A stretch of DNA of 64,000 bases from Sinorhizobium fredii (GCF_002944405.1 NZ_CP024310.1:620001-684000), one strand, 5' to 3'. Positions 27,549 through 35,768 are shown, counted from the first letter of the stretch. Notes: a model not told the origin generated them from the sequence alone. Program-made: numbers and translations.

Positions 27549-27581
27549 TAGAGCGGCGCGAACGTTGGGCGTCCCGCTCTA
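27549..27581 (-). terminator. terminator-like hairpin between adaptor and RND genes
   Basis: Read leftward, TAGAGCGG (from 27581) and CCGCTCTA (to 27549) form an eight-base stem that includes the adaptor stop codon, followed by TTCGTTTGTTTTTG. The T-rich tail makes a factor-independent terminator or attenuator plausible. It would reduce RND transcription relative to the adaptor unless a second promoter lies in the remaining gap. Confidence 0.55.
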
Positions 27582-28760
27582 CTGGACGACGCGTGCCTTG
27601 TCGCCTGCCTTGAGATGCAACTGACCTTCGGTCACGACCCGGTCGCCGGCGGAGAGCCCCGAGCGGATCGCGGCGTCCTGTCCGTTGTTGGCGGCGACGA
27701 CGACCGGGCGGAGTTCGACAGTGTCGTCGGCGTTCAGCCGGTAGACGAAATCCCCTTTCTGGCCGGCCTGGACGGCGACGGCGGGAATGACGGGCGTCTT
27801 CGAAAGCGTCGTCTCCTCGATATCGACGTCGACATACTGGCCCGGCCAGAGCTTCTCTTCGGCATTGTCGAACTTGGCGCGCATCAGCACCGTCCCCGTC
27901 GCCGTATCGACGGCGGAATCGATGAAATCCAGGACGCCCGTGCCGATGACCTCGCGGGTGCCGCTGAGCCGCGCCGTGACCCGAGGCGGGGCGCCTGACA
28001 GAAGCCGGTTCTTGAAGGCCTGCAGATGGTTCTCGGGCAAATGAAAGGCGACTTCGATCGGATCGATGGCGGTAATGGTGACGAGGCTCGTTCCCGAGGT
28101 GCTGTTGCCGACGAGATCGCCGATCGTGACCTCAACCGCACCGAGGCGGCCGCCGATCGGGGCGCGAATGCGCGTCAGGTCGATCGACACCTTGTCCGCT
28201 TCCACCGCCGCCTGGTCGGCCGCGACCGTGGCCTTGGCCGATTGCTGTGCCGAGAGCGCGCTATCATAGGCCTGCTGCGTGCCGGTGTTGTCGTCGCGCA
28301 AGGTCCTCGCCCGGTCGAGCTCGATCGCGGCGTCGGCAAGCAGCGCCGTGTCCTTCGCCAAGATCGCTTCATCACGGCTGAGGTCGGCCTGCAGGGCGCG
28401 GTCGTCGAGCGAAAACAGGAGGTCGCCCGCCCTGACCGTCTGCCCGTCCTTGACGTGAATGCCGACGATCTGGCTCGATATGCGCGCCTTGACTTCGACG
28501 GTCTCCGGCGCCTGCACATTGGCGAAGGTGCTGATGACGACGGGAAAGTCTTGCTGCTCGACTTGCGTAACCTGGACTGCGGTGGCCTGAGAAGAGGCGC
28601 CGTGGGCAGCCTTGTCGGTTCTTCCGGCCACACCGTCCGCGTGGGCATCGGCCGCGTCGAACAACGCCAAACCGGGGACCTTCGTAACAAGGGGCGCAAT
28701 GGCAATGCCGGCAAGCATTGAGCCCAAAGCAATCGCAGCAATGACGACCCGGCTGGACAT
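27579..28760 (-). CDS. RND efflux periplasmic adaptor (HlyD/MFP family)
   Basis: A 393-residue membrane-fusion protein that bridges the RND permease and an outer-membrane channel. An N-terminal hydrophobic segment (VVIAAIALGSMLAGIAIAPL) anchors or exports it. The barrel-sandwich half-motif VEVKARISSQIVGIHVKDGQ is followed by a helical hairpin (about 150-215) and beta-barrel domains (VTIGDLVGN onward). The ATG at 28760 is preferred because GAGGAG is about eight bases upstream; 28784 would add eight residues before the membrane segment. First gene of the leftward efflux pair. Confidence 0.9.
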   Translation of the reverse strand: MSSRVVIAAIALGSMLAGIAIAPLVTKVPGLALFDAADAHADGVAGRTDKAAHGASSQATAVQVTQVEQQDFPVVISTFANVQAPETVEVKARISSQIVGIHVKDGQTVRAGDLLFSLDDRALQADLSRDEAILAKDTALLADAAIELDRARTLRDDNTGTQQAYDSALSAQQSAKATVAADQAAVEADKVSIDLTRIRAPIGGRLGAVEVTIGDLVGNSTSGTSLVTITAIDPIEVAFHLPENHLQAFKNRLLSGAPPRVTARLSGTREVIGTGVLDFIDSAVDTATGTVLMRAKFDNAEEKLWPGQYVDVDIEETTLSKTPVIPAVAVQAGQKGDFVYRLNADDTVELRPVVVAANNGQDAAIRSGLSAGDRVVTEGQLHLKAGDKARVVQ

Positions 28761-28862
28761 AGGACGCGCTCCTCGCAAGAGCATCGGGGCCGCCCGGGGC
28801 CGCCGATCTTGCCACCAGCATCTAGAAGAAGCGGGGGGCGCGTCCAGTGTTATTTCAATAGG

Positions 28863-29042
28863 TTACGAAGATTTAATCCGGCCTGCGCAGGGGTCGGCGA
28901 GTTCGGAGCCAGCCATGGCTTGGATATTTTGCTCATCGGGCCGATTGGCCTCGATCTCCAGCTTTTGAGCGGCGCGACGCAGGTGCTGCCATTCCTTTTC
29001 AAAACGCAGGAACACTTCGGTCGACATAAACCTCGGCTGCAT
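28863..29042 (-). CDS. small charged protein, 59 residues
   Basis: A short gene with ATG at 29042 and stop at 28863. GAGGAG lies six bases before the start, better than many neighbours. The product begins MQPRFMSTEVFLRFEKEWQH and has a mostly helical, charged middle (LRRAAQKLEIEANRPDEQN). It has no hydrophobic segment and no family I recognise. It lies alone, divergent from nothing obvious, between the adaptor gene and the stable hairpin at 29233. An ATG at 29027 (residue 6) is an alternative start. Evidence is the ribosome site and plausible composition only. Confidence 0.5.
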   Translation of the reverse strand: MQPRFMSTEVFLRFEKEWQHLRRAAQKLEIEANRPDEQNIQAMAGSELADPCAGRIKSS

Positions 29043-29423
29043 ATGATCTCCTCACGCTGCGACTTGAAACACGCAGGCCGCGATTTTGGTTCCCCAGCCA
29101 TCTTCGGATGCGGCCGATCATTGCTGACGACGCCGGAGGCGCACCTTAGCCGCAGGTCCCGATCAAATAGGTGAACCGCGCAGCTGCTGATCGGTTATAC
29201 TGCGGGGTCCACCTATCGCCCCTCGAACTGGAGAGGCCGCCGCGCAGCTGGCTGCGAAACGGCGGCCTCAGGCAGTACGCCACAGAACCAATTCCACTCC
29301 TGCAGCAGGCACCCGTCAAGGTTTAGCGATTAGTTAATTCGAGCTACAGGTTACATCGGCCAGGGAGGTAAAGATGTCCGTAGGGGCCCTGAAATCTCGC
29401 CGATGAGGCGGGACGTGCCGTCG
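29043..29423. other. intergenic region with a very stable hairpin and a possible mini leader ORF
   Basis: No ordinary gene fits in these 381 bases. At 29233-29269 lies a long hairpin: GAGGCCGCCG pairs with CGGCGGCCTC, and inside it CGCAGC pairs with GCTGCG, with only an AAA bulge. At 29374-29406 a ten-codon frame (MSVGALKSRR) follows a near-perfect ribosome site GGGAGGT. A weak CtrA-like match, TTAG-N7-TTAA, is at 29323-29337. The hairpin may end the leftward 41-residue gene or be part of an RNA or palindromic repeat element. Confidence 0.45.
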
Positions 29424-29549
29424 TTAGATGGACTGCAAGGTCCAGGACGTGGCCGCGAGAATGAGGCCGATTGTCAGCACAATGCCGATGCCGTATTTCA
29501 TCATCTTCATGCGGCGCGTGCGTTCGCCGGTCCAGTCGTAGCTCATCAT
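29424..29549 (-). CDS. small single-pass membrane protein, 41 residues
   Basis: ATG at 29549 with CGGAG about six bases upstream, stop at 29424. The product starts MMSYDWTGERTRRMKMMKYG, a basic cytoplasmic tail, followed by one hydrophobic helix (IGIVLTIGLILAATSWTL). A longer in-frame reading back to 29849 runs through AT-rich promoter DNA and has no ribosome site, so I take the short form. Basic-then-hydrophobic layout is typical of small inner-membrane proteins. It is divergent from the amidotransferase gene. Function unknown. Confidence 0.55.
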   Translation of the reverse strand: MMSYDWTGERTRRMKMMKYGIGIVLTIGLILAATSWTLQSI

Positions 29550-29897
29550 GCGCTCCGAGCGATATTGCGCTTCGACCCGGAAAATTGAACCGAATTTGTT
29601 AATAAAACGGAAACCGAGGGTTTTCCTCAGTCGTCTGCCCTTAGGATGAAAGCCAAACGTCAAATGCTTACAGTCCGTCTGAGCGCAGATAAGTATAAGT
29701 TTAATAAAAAATTCTGAAAACTGCTGATTGAACAGATCAATAGTCTGCTTACGGCAGCTTCTCGCTACCTCTACCTTCGGAACAGCTCCTTTTGAATAAT
29801 TTACCATCATTGGAAAAACCTTACGCAGGTTAACGCTTGCTCTCGGCATTCCGTCTATACACTCAGCTCAGATTGCGGGCTTCAGAGTGAATCTCAG
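29550..29897. promoter_or_regulatory. AT-rich divergent promoter region before the amidotransferase operon
   Basis: These 348 bases between the 41-residue gene and the amidotransferase gene are clearly richer in A and T than the flanks, for example around 29690-29720 and 29800. No gene is supported. I could not settle on a -35/-10 pair with correct spacing; TCTATACA near 29855 is a possible -10 for the rightward operon. Confidence 0.4.
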
Positions 29898-31835
29898 ATG
29901 TGTGGTTTTAGCGGCTATTTTGGCTCGATACGGGATGGAAGGGCGCTTCTCGAAACGATGACGGCCGCGATCGCGCATCGGGGACCGGACGAGCAGGGCA
30001 TTTTCACCGCTCCCGAAGTCGGTCTCGGCCATGTGCGGCTCTCCATCGTCGGGCTCGGCGACGGCCAGCAGCCGATGTCGGATGCGAGCGGCGAACTGAC
30101 GATCGCCTTCAACGGTGAAATCTTCAACTATGTGGAATTGAGGGACGAGCTTCGCGCCAAGGGGCGCCGTTTCCGCACCTCGAGCGACACCGAGGTCATC
30201 CTGCACCTCTATGAGGAGATGGGCGAGGCCTGCGTCTCGCTGCTCAATGGCGATTTCGCCTTCGCGATCTGGGATGCCCGCCGCCGCCGGATGATGCTGG
30301 CGCGCGACCGCATGGGGGTGCGCCCGCTCTTCTACACCGCGCATGCCGGCACATTTTATTTCGCCTCCGAGGTCAAGGCGCTCCTGAAGGTGCCGGGCAT
30401 CTCGGCGGAGATCGATCCGATCGCGCTCGACCAGATATTCACCCTCTGGGCGCCGATCGCGCCCCGCACGCCTTTTCGCAATATCCTAGAGCTCGAACCG
30501 GCCCACCTGATGGTCGTCGACGAGCGTGGCGTCACGACGAGGCCCTATTGGCAGCTTCAATACCCGGACCGGGATCAACCAGCCGGTCCGGTGGACCAAA
30601 GGACCGCAGCCGAGGACCTGCGTGCGCTCTTGACCGACGCCACCCGCATCCGCATGCGGGCCGACGTACCGGTCGGCGCCTATCTCTCCGGCGGGCTCGA
30701 TTCCTCGATCGTCGCGGCTCTAGCGGCCGGCATGACGCCGCAGGGGCTTCGCACCTTCTCCGTCACCTTCGACAGCGCCGAGCATGACGAAAGCGCCTTC
30801 CAGCTTGAAATGGCTGCGGCGCTCGGGACCGAGCACCATGCGATCGCCTGCCGCGAGGGCGACATCGCCAGGGTCTTTCCGGAGGTCATCCGCTTCACCG
30901 AAAGACCGATCATCCGCACGGCACCGGCGCCGCTCTATCAATTGTCCGGACTGGTGCGGGAGGCGGGCCTCAAGGTCGTGCTCACCGGCGAAGGAGCCGA
31001 CGAGGTATTTGCCGGCTACGATATCTTCAAGGAAGCCCGGGTGCGTCGTTTCTGCGGCCGCCAGCCAGGCTCGCGCATCCGGCCACATCTCTTCCGCAAA
31101 CTCTATCCCTATCTGCCGGGCCTCAAGCAGCAGTCGCCGGAATATCTCGCCGCCTTTTTCGGCGCCAGCGACGAGCGGCTCGACGATCCGCTCTTTTCGC
31201 ATCGACCGCGCTTTAAGGGAACTGCCGCGACGAAACTGTTCTTCTCCGCCGACCTGCGCAGCCAATTGGGGGACTACGACGCCGCTGCCGAGCTTGTCGG
31301 CCGGCTGCCGCAGGATTTCGGTCGATGGCACCCGCTGCACCAGGCGCAATATCTCGAAAGCCGCTTCCTGCTGCCCGGCTACATCCTCTCCAGCCAGGGC
31401 GACCGCATGGCAATGGCCCGCGGGGTGGAGGGCCGCTTCCCCTTCCTGGACCATCGGCTCGTCGAATTCGCCGCGACGCTGCCGCCGGAGATGAAACTTA
31501 AAGGCCTGACGGAAAAGCACATCCTGCGCGAGGCGACGAAGGATCTGCTGCCGCCTGCGATCGGCAGGCGGGTGAAGCAGCCCTACCGCGCGCCCGACAG
31601 CCACTCCTTCACCGGCGCCGGCGCACGCGACTATGTTCGCGGCGCCCTCAGCGCGGAAGCGATTAGCGAAGGCGGCCTGTTCAATGCCGCGGCGGTGGCG
31701 AAGCTCTACGAAAAGTGCCGCTCGCGCCCGGCCTCGGGCTTCCGCGACAACGCCGGCTTCGTCGGCATCCTGTCGACGCAGCTGTGGCTGCGGACATTCA
31801 CGGGGACCGGCTTCCGCAAGGCGGAAGCGGCCTGA
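29898..31835 (+). CDS. asnO: glutamine amidotransferase / asparagine synthase (AsnB family)
   Basis: A 645-residue class II glutamine amidotransferase joined to an asparagine-synthase ATP-pyrophosphatase domain. Cys2 directly after the initiator is the glutaminase nucleophile, with HRGPDEQG and the Asn-Gly-Glu motif in AFNGEIFNY; the P-loop reads LSGGLDSS in the second half. It heads an operon with acyl carrier protein, AMP-forming ligase and NAD-synthetase-like genes, an unusual setting for asparagine supply. From memory, S. meliloti AsnO of this type was reported to affect FixT activity; whether this is that orthologue is not tested. It could amidate a carrier-bound acid. Confidence 0.82.
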   Translation: MCGFSGYFGSIRDGRALLETMTAAIAHRGPDEQGIFTAPEVGLGHVRLSIVGLGDGQQPMSDASGELTIAFNGEIFNYVELRDELRAKGRRFRTSSDTEVILHLYEEMGEACVSLLNGDFAFAIWDARRRRMMLARDRMGVRPLFYTAHAGTFYFASEVKALLKVPGISAEIDPIALDQIFTLWAPIAPRTPFRNILELEPAHLMVVDERGVTTRPYWQLQYPDRDQPAGPVDQRTAAEDLRALLTDATRIRMRADVPVGAYLSGGLDSSIVAALAAGMTPQGLRTFSVTFDSAEHDESAFQLEMAAALGTEHHAIACREGDIARVFPEVIRFTERPIIRTAPAPLYQLSGLVREAGLKVVLTGEGADEVFAGYDIFKEARVRRFCGRQPGSRIRPHLFRKLYPYLPGLKQQSPEYLAAFFGASDERLDDPLFSHRPRFKGTAATKLFFSADLRSQLGDYDAAAELVGRLPQDFGRWHPLHQAQYLESRFLLPGYILSSQGDRMAMARGVEGRFPFLDHRLVEFAATLPPEMKLKGLTEKHILREATKDLLPPAIGRRVKQPYRAPDSHSFTGAGARDYVRGALSAEAISEGGLFNAAAVAKLYEKCRSRPASGFRDNAGFVGILSTQLWLRTFTGTGFRKAEAA

Positions 31836-31860
31836 AACGAAAGCAGTGAAAGGAAACCAC

Positions 31861-32124
31861 ATGACGCAGACGATCAAGGAGAAGGTCAGGACCTTCATCA
31901 TCGATAATTTTCTCTTCGGCGACACCTCCTACGAACTCGGCGATACCGCGTCGCTGATCGAGAACGACGTCGTCGATTCGACCGCCGTCCTGGAGCTCGT
32001 CGCCTTCATCGAGGACCAGTTCGGGATCGCGATGACGGACGCCGATATCGTCCCGGCGAACCTCGATTCGCTGGCGCGAATTGCGGCCTTCATCGAGGTG
32101 AAAGCAGTGCCGGTCACGGCGTAA
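31861..32124 (+). CDS. acyl carrier protein
   Basis: An 87-residue carrier protein. The phosphopantetheine attachment serine is in ENDVVDSTAVLELV (Ser40), with the acidic helix II that follows (ELVAFIEDQFGIAM). It differs from the fatty-acid ACP, whose site usually reads DSLD, and belongs to the stand-alone type found beside AMP-forming ligases. It begins 25 bases after the amidotransferase gene behind AAAGGAAA and 28 bases before the ligase gene, so it is almost certainly the substrate of that ligase. Confidence 0.88.
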   Translation: MTQTIKEKVRTFIIDNFLFGDTSYELGDTASLIENDVVDSTAVLELVAFIEDQFGIAMTDADIVPANLDSLARIAAFIEVKAVPVTA

Positions 32125-32152
32125 GCGGCGGCGGGGCGGGGGCACTACGAAG

Positions 32153-33700
32153 ATGAGGTTCGAGCAATTCCTCACCAGGAACGCCGCGGCGCACGGGGCA
32201 AAGACGGCGCTGGTCACCGACCGTAAGCGGTTGAGCTACAGGGAACTGGACGATCTTTCGTCGCGGCTTGCCGCCGCGCTCGCAGCGAGCGGCGTCAACG
32301 CCAACGACCGTGTTCTGGTCTTCATGGACAATTGCTGGGAAGCGGCCGTGGCGATCTTCGCGATCCTCAAGGCCGGCGCGACATTCAGCCCGATCAACGC
32401 CTCCACCAAGGCCGACAAGCTCGCCTATATCATCGCCGATTGCGAGGCGGCGGCGATCCTGACGCAGGCGAAGCTGATGCCGGTCGTCACTGAGGCGCGC
32501 GCGTTTTCTGCCGCCAGGCCGCTTTTCGTCGCCTCGACCGCCGCGCCCGGCGGCAGCACGCCCGAGGGCGCGGCCTCCTTCGAAGAGTCCCTGACGGCCG
32601 AGCCCTTGCGCGTGCTTCACGGTGGCATCGACGTCGATCTTGCCATGCTGATCTACACGTCCGGTTCGACCGGCCGTCCCAAGGGCGTGATGATGACGCA
32701 TCGCAATATCGATGCGGCGTCGGAATCGATCACCACCTATTTGCGCAACACGCCGGACGACATCATCCTGAACGTCCTGCCGCTTGCCTTCGACTATGGC
32801 CTCTATCAGCTGCTGATGACGATCCGGCTCGGCGCCACGCTCGTCCTCGAAAAGTCCTTCGCCTTCCCGCAGGCGATCTTCGAGCGAATTCGCGCCGAAG
32901 GCGTCACTGGTTTCCCGCTGGTTCCGACGATGGCCGCGATGATCCTGCAGATGCGCGACCTCGAGCCCGGCTTCCTGCCGAGCTTACGCTATATCTCCAA
33001 TACCGCCGCAGCTTTGCCGCCGGCGCACATCGCCCGCCTGCGCGAGCTTTTCCCGTCGGCGCGGCTCTATTCAATGTACGGCCTGACGGAGTGCAAGCGC
33101 TGCACCTATCTGCCGCCGGACGAACTCGATCGCCGGCCGGGTTCGGTCGGAATCGCGATTCCGAACACCGAAGCCTTCGTGGTCGACGACGACGGCAAGC
33201 GCGCGCCGCCGGGCGTTCCGGGTGAACTGGTGATCCGCGGGCCCCACGTCATGCAAGGCTACTGGCGTAACGAGGCAGCCACCGAACGCATGCTGCGCCC
33301 GGGTCCGAACCCGTGGGAAAGGGTGCTCTATACGGGCGACCTCTTCCGCACCGACGATGAGGGCTTCCTTTATTTCGTCGGCCGCAAGGACGACATCATC
33401 AAGACGCGCGGCGAGAAGGTGGCGCCGAAGGAGGTCGAGACCGTTTTGCACGCCCATCCGGGGGTCGCCGAGGCGGTCGTCATCGCCGTGCCCGACCCGG
33501 TGCTCGGGGCTGCGATCGGCGCTCTCGTCGTCCGCTCCGACGCGGCGCTCACCGAGAAGGACATCATCCGCCACTGCGCCCGTCACCTCGAGGATTTCAT
33601 GGTGCCGAAGATCGTCGAATTCCGCACCGAGCTGCCGAAGACGGACACGGGCAAGGTGAGCCGCAGGCTGGCGGCCGAGACATTGGAGGCAGCAGAATGA
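32153..33700 (+). CDS. AMP-forming acyl/aminoacyl-ACP ligase
   Basis: A 515-residue member of the adenylate-forming (ANL) superfamily. It shows the P-loop YTSGSTGRPKG (168-178), YGLTECKR, the ribose-binding YTGDLFRTDDEG, the hinge region GRKDDIIKTRGEKVAPKEVE and the C-terminal catalytic lysine in TDTGKVSRR (Lys501). It would activate a carboxylic acid as adenylate and load it on the ACP encoded just upstream. It overlaps the NadE-like gene by four bases. The overall type is like ligases associated with exopolysaccharide and exosortase loci; the acid is unknown. Confidence 0.87.
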   Translation: MRFEQFLTRNAAAHGAKTALVTDRKRLSYRELDDLSSRLAAALAASGVNANDRVLVFMDNCWEAAVAIFAILKAGATFSPINASTKADKLAYIIADCEAAAILTQAKLMPVVTEARAFSAARPLFVASTAAPGGSTPEGAASFEESLTAEPLRVLHGGIDVDLAMLIYTSGSTGRPKGVMMTHRNIDAASESITTYLRNTPDDIILNVLPLAFDYGLYQLLMTIRLGATLVLEKSFAFPQAIFERIRAEGVTGFPLVPTMAAMILQMRDLEPGFLPSLRYISNTAAALPPAHIARLRELFPSARLYSMYGLTECKRCTYLPPDELDRRPGSVGIAIPNTEAFVVDDDGKRAPPGVPGELVIRGPHVMQGYWRNEAATERMLRPGPNPWERVLYTGDLFRTDDEGFLYFVGRKDDIIKTRGEKVAPKEVETVLHAHPGVAEAVVIAVPDPVLGAAIGALVVRSDAALTEKDIIRHCARHLEDFMVPKIVEFRTELPKTDTGKVSRRLAAETLEAAE

Positions 33701-34704
33701 ACATCCGCCCCGATCAGGAGACGTTCGTCTTCTCCGCCGACAGCTTGAAGATCGACGACGCCACGGAGACCGAACGCATCGTCTCGGGCTTGCGCGCGCA
33801 ATTGCGCGGCATGCGCAAGCGCGGGCTGGTGCTCGGGCTTTCGGGAGGCATCGATTCGAGTGTTTCGGTCGCGCTGGCCGTACGCGCCGTCGGCGCCAAG
33901 AATGTCTTCTGCCTGTTCATGCCGGAAAACGATTCCGATCCTGAAAGCCTCCGGCTCGGCCGGCTGGTGGCCGAGACCTTCGGCGTCGAAGCGGTCGTCG
34001 AAGATATCGGGCCGACGCTTGCTGCCATGGGTTGCTACGCGCGCCGCGACGCCTTCATCCGGGAACTCGTGCCGGATTACGGGCCGGGCTGGGCGTCGAA
34101 AATAGTCATCGCCAATGCGCTCGAAGGCGAAGGCTACAACATTTCCTCTCTGGTGGTTCAGGACCCCGAGGGCAAGCGGACGAAGCTGCGCATGCCGCCC
34201 TCCGTCTATCTCGGCATCGTCGCCGCCACCAACATGAAGCAGCGCACCCGCAAGCAGCTAGAATATTACCACGCCGACCGGCTGAACTTCGCCGTGCTCG
34301 GCACCCCGAACCGGCTCGAATACGACCAGGGCTTCTTTGTGAAGAACGGCGACGGCGCGGCCGACGTCAAGCCGATCGCCCATCTCTACAAGTCGCAGGT
34401 CTATGCGCTTGCCGCTCATCTCGGCGTTCCGGAGGAAATCCGCCGCCGGCCGCCCACCACCGACACCTATTCGCTCGAACAGACGCAGGAAGAATTCTAT
34501 TTCTCGCTGCCCTACGACCGGATGGATCTCTGCCTCTACGGCCTCAACACCGGCCTCACCGCCGAAGAGGTCGGCCGCGCCGCAAATCTCTCCGCAGCGC
34601 AGGTCGAGCGCGTCTGGGCGGACATTGTCGCAAAGCGCAAGGCGACTCGCTTTTTGCATCTCGGACCGCAGCTCGTGCAGCCCGTTGCGGAAATCGGCGA
34701 GTGA
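33697..34704 (+). CDS. NAD synthetase-like ATP pyrophosphatase (NadE family, atypical)
   Basis: A 335-residue N-type ATP pyrophosphatase. The P-loop SGGIDSS (49-55) and the lineup TNMKQRTRKQLEYYHADRLN, then KNGDGAADVKPIAHLYKSQV, clearly match NadE. It lacks a glutaminase domain. Two stretches differ from the housekeeping enzyme as I remember it: GTPNRLEYDQGFF where GTGN-R/K-SE is usual, and PPTTDTYSLEQTQEEFYFS in the late loop. It overlaps the ligase gene by ATGA and is the fourth gene of the operon, so it may form an amide on a pathway intermediate instead of NAD. Confidence 0.8.
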   Translation: MNIRPDQETFVFSADSLKIDDATETERIVSGLRAQLRGMRKRGLVLGLSGGIDSSVSVALAVRAVGAKNVFCLFMPENDSDPESLRLGRLVAETFGVEAVVEDIGPTLAAMGCYARRDAFIRELVPDYGPGWASKIVIANALEGEGYNISSLVVQDPEGKRTKLRMPPSVYLGIVAATNMKQRTRKQLEYYHADRLNFAVLGTPNRLEYDQGFFVKNGDGAADVKPIAHLYKSQVYALAAHLGVPEEIRRRPPTTDTYSLEQTQEEFYFSLPYDRMDLCLYGLNTGLTAEEVGRAANLSAAQVERVWADIVAKRKATRFLHLGPQLVQPVAEIGE

Positions 34705-34713
34705 AGCGGCGCG

Positions 34714-34856
34714 CGGGGCGCCCTATTCGCCCCGGCAGCTTCTCTGAACGGGCCCTCTGACATTCCCCCGGCGGTTCGCTGCCGATGCGTATTTTTTCAA
34801 GTTAGCGCTGCTATTTCAAAGTTTACGTTCTGCAAGGCGATCGACGCGCGATCGCC
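34714..34856. other. two hairpins between the NadE-like gene and minC
   Basis: CGGGGCG (34714-34720) pairs with CGCCCCG (34728-34734), just after the NadE-like stop at 34704. Further on, GGCGATCG (34836-34843) pairs with CGATCGCC (34849-34856) over a five-base loop. Either could end transcription from the upstream operon, but no T run follows, so neither is a textbook terminator. Confidence 0.4.
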
Positions 34857-34928
34857 CGCTCAGCGGCATGTCTGGGATATTTTTCGTCCGGTCTCAACTA
34901 ATCTCCAGCCCCGGGCAGGCTAGGGGAA

Positions 34929-34944
34929 TTAACCATTTGTTAAC
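34929..34944. promoter_or_regulatory. CtrA-type box TTAA-N7-TTAAC upstream of minC
   Basis: TTAA at 34929-34932, seven bases, and TTAAC at 34940-34944 match the full CtrA binding consensus. The box ends 41 bases before the minC start. CtrA is the cell-cycle master regulator of alphaproteobacteria and, from memory, minCD has been reported under CtrA control in S. meliloti. Binding here is inferred. Confidence 0.7.
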
Positions 34945-34985
34945 CGTGACTCGCCTACATCTGAGGCAACGAAAAATTAACGTAG

Positions 34986-35735
34986 ATGACCAAAGTGCTA
35001 ACAGACACCCGCTCGATCCGCATCAAGGGCCGCTCGTTCCTGGCACTGGTGCTTTCACCGGAGCCGCCGCTCGATGCCTGGCTCACCCGCCTCGACGATT
35101 TGGCCTCGCGCTCCGCCGGGTTCTTCCTGGGGCGGCCGGTCGTTCTCGACGTCGCCGACCTCGAAATCGACCGGGCCGAGCTCAAGAAACTGATCGACGA
35201 GCTCGGCAAGCGCAATGTCCGGATCATGGGCATCGAAGGCGGCCGCCCGTCGCTCTTCGAGCCCGGCATGCCGCCGGCGATGAAGGGCGGTCGCCCGGCT
35301 CCGGATATCGAGATTCCGGCCGAGTCGAGTACCGAATCGGCTGGTGCGGCGCCGGCCACGGCCGTGGCGCCGAGCGTCCAGGTGGAGCCGCAGGCGGCGC
35401 GGGCGATCTCGTCGATCGTCATCCGCGAGCCGGTGCGCTCCGGCCAGTCGGTGATCTTCCCGGAAGGCGACGTGACCGTGGTCGGATCGGTCGCCTCGGG
35501 TGCGGAAATCATCGCCGGGGGCTCGGTGCATGTCTACGGGACGCTGAGGGGTCGGGCGCTCGCCGGTTCGGTGGGCAACGCCTCGGCGCGAATCTTCTGC
35601 CGCCGGCTCGAAGCGGAGCTCTTGGCAATCGATGGCGTCTACAAGACGGCGGAAGACATGGCACCCAATCTTCGCGGACAGGCGGTTCAGCTCTGGCTGG
35701 AAGGCGATTCGATCATGGCAGAGAGACTTAACTGA
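34986..35735 (+). CDS. minC: septum site-determining protein MinC
   Basis: A 249-residue inhibitor of FtsZ assembly. The N-terminal domain (about 1-105, starting MTKVLTDTRSIRIKGRSFLA) is followed by a variable Pro/Ala-rich linker (about 107-140). The C-terminal right-handed beta-helix contains GEDV-like turns seen as FPEGDVTVVGSVASGAEIIA and VHVYGTLRGRALAG, which bind MinD and FtsZ. The gene begins the min operon, with minD 33 bases on. A CtrA-type box lies 41 bases before its start. The ribosome site before the ATG is weak. Confidence 0.95.
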   Translation: MTKVLTDTRSIRIKGRSFLALVLSPEPPLDAWLTRLDDLASRSAGFFLGRPVVLDVADLEIDRAELKKLIDELGKRNVRIMGIEGGRPSLFEPGMPPAMKGGRPAPDIEIPAESSTESAGAAPATAVAPSVQVEPQAARAISSIVIREPVRSGQSVIFPEGDVTVVGSVASGAEIIAGGSVHVYGTLRGRALAGSVGNASARIFCRRLEAELLAIDGVYKTAEDMAPNLRGQAVQLWLEGDSIMAERLN

Positions 35736-35768
35736 GCCGATGACCGGCCAGCATACAGGAGCGGGAAG

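Noticed and set aside
28850..29101. Minus-strand frame of 83 codons
   Set aside because: Overlaps the 59-residue frame in another phase; it has no ribosome site, whereas the shorter frame does.
29403..29588. Plus-strand frame of 61 codons
   Set aside because: Antisense to the 41-residue membrane protein gene, His/Arg-rich and without its own ribosome site.
34785..34985. Possible sigma-70 promoter for minC
   Set aside because: Candidate hexamers have wrong spacing; only the CtrA-type box is supported.
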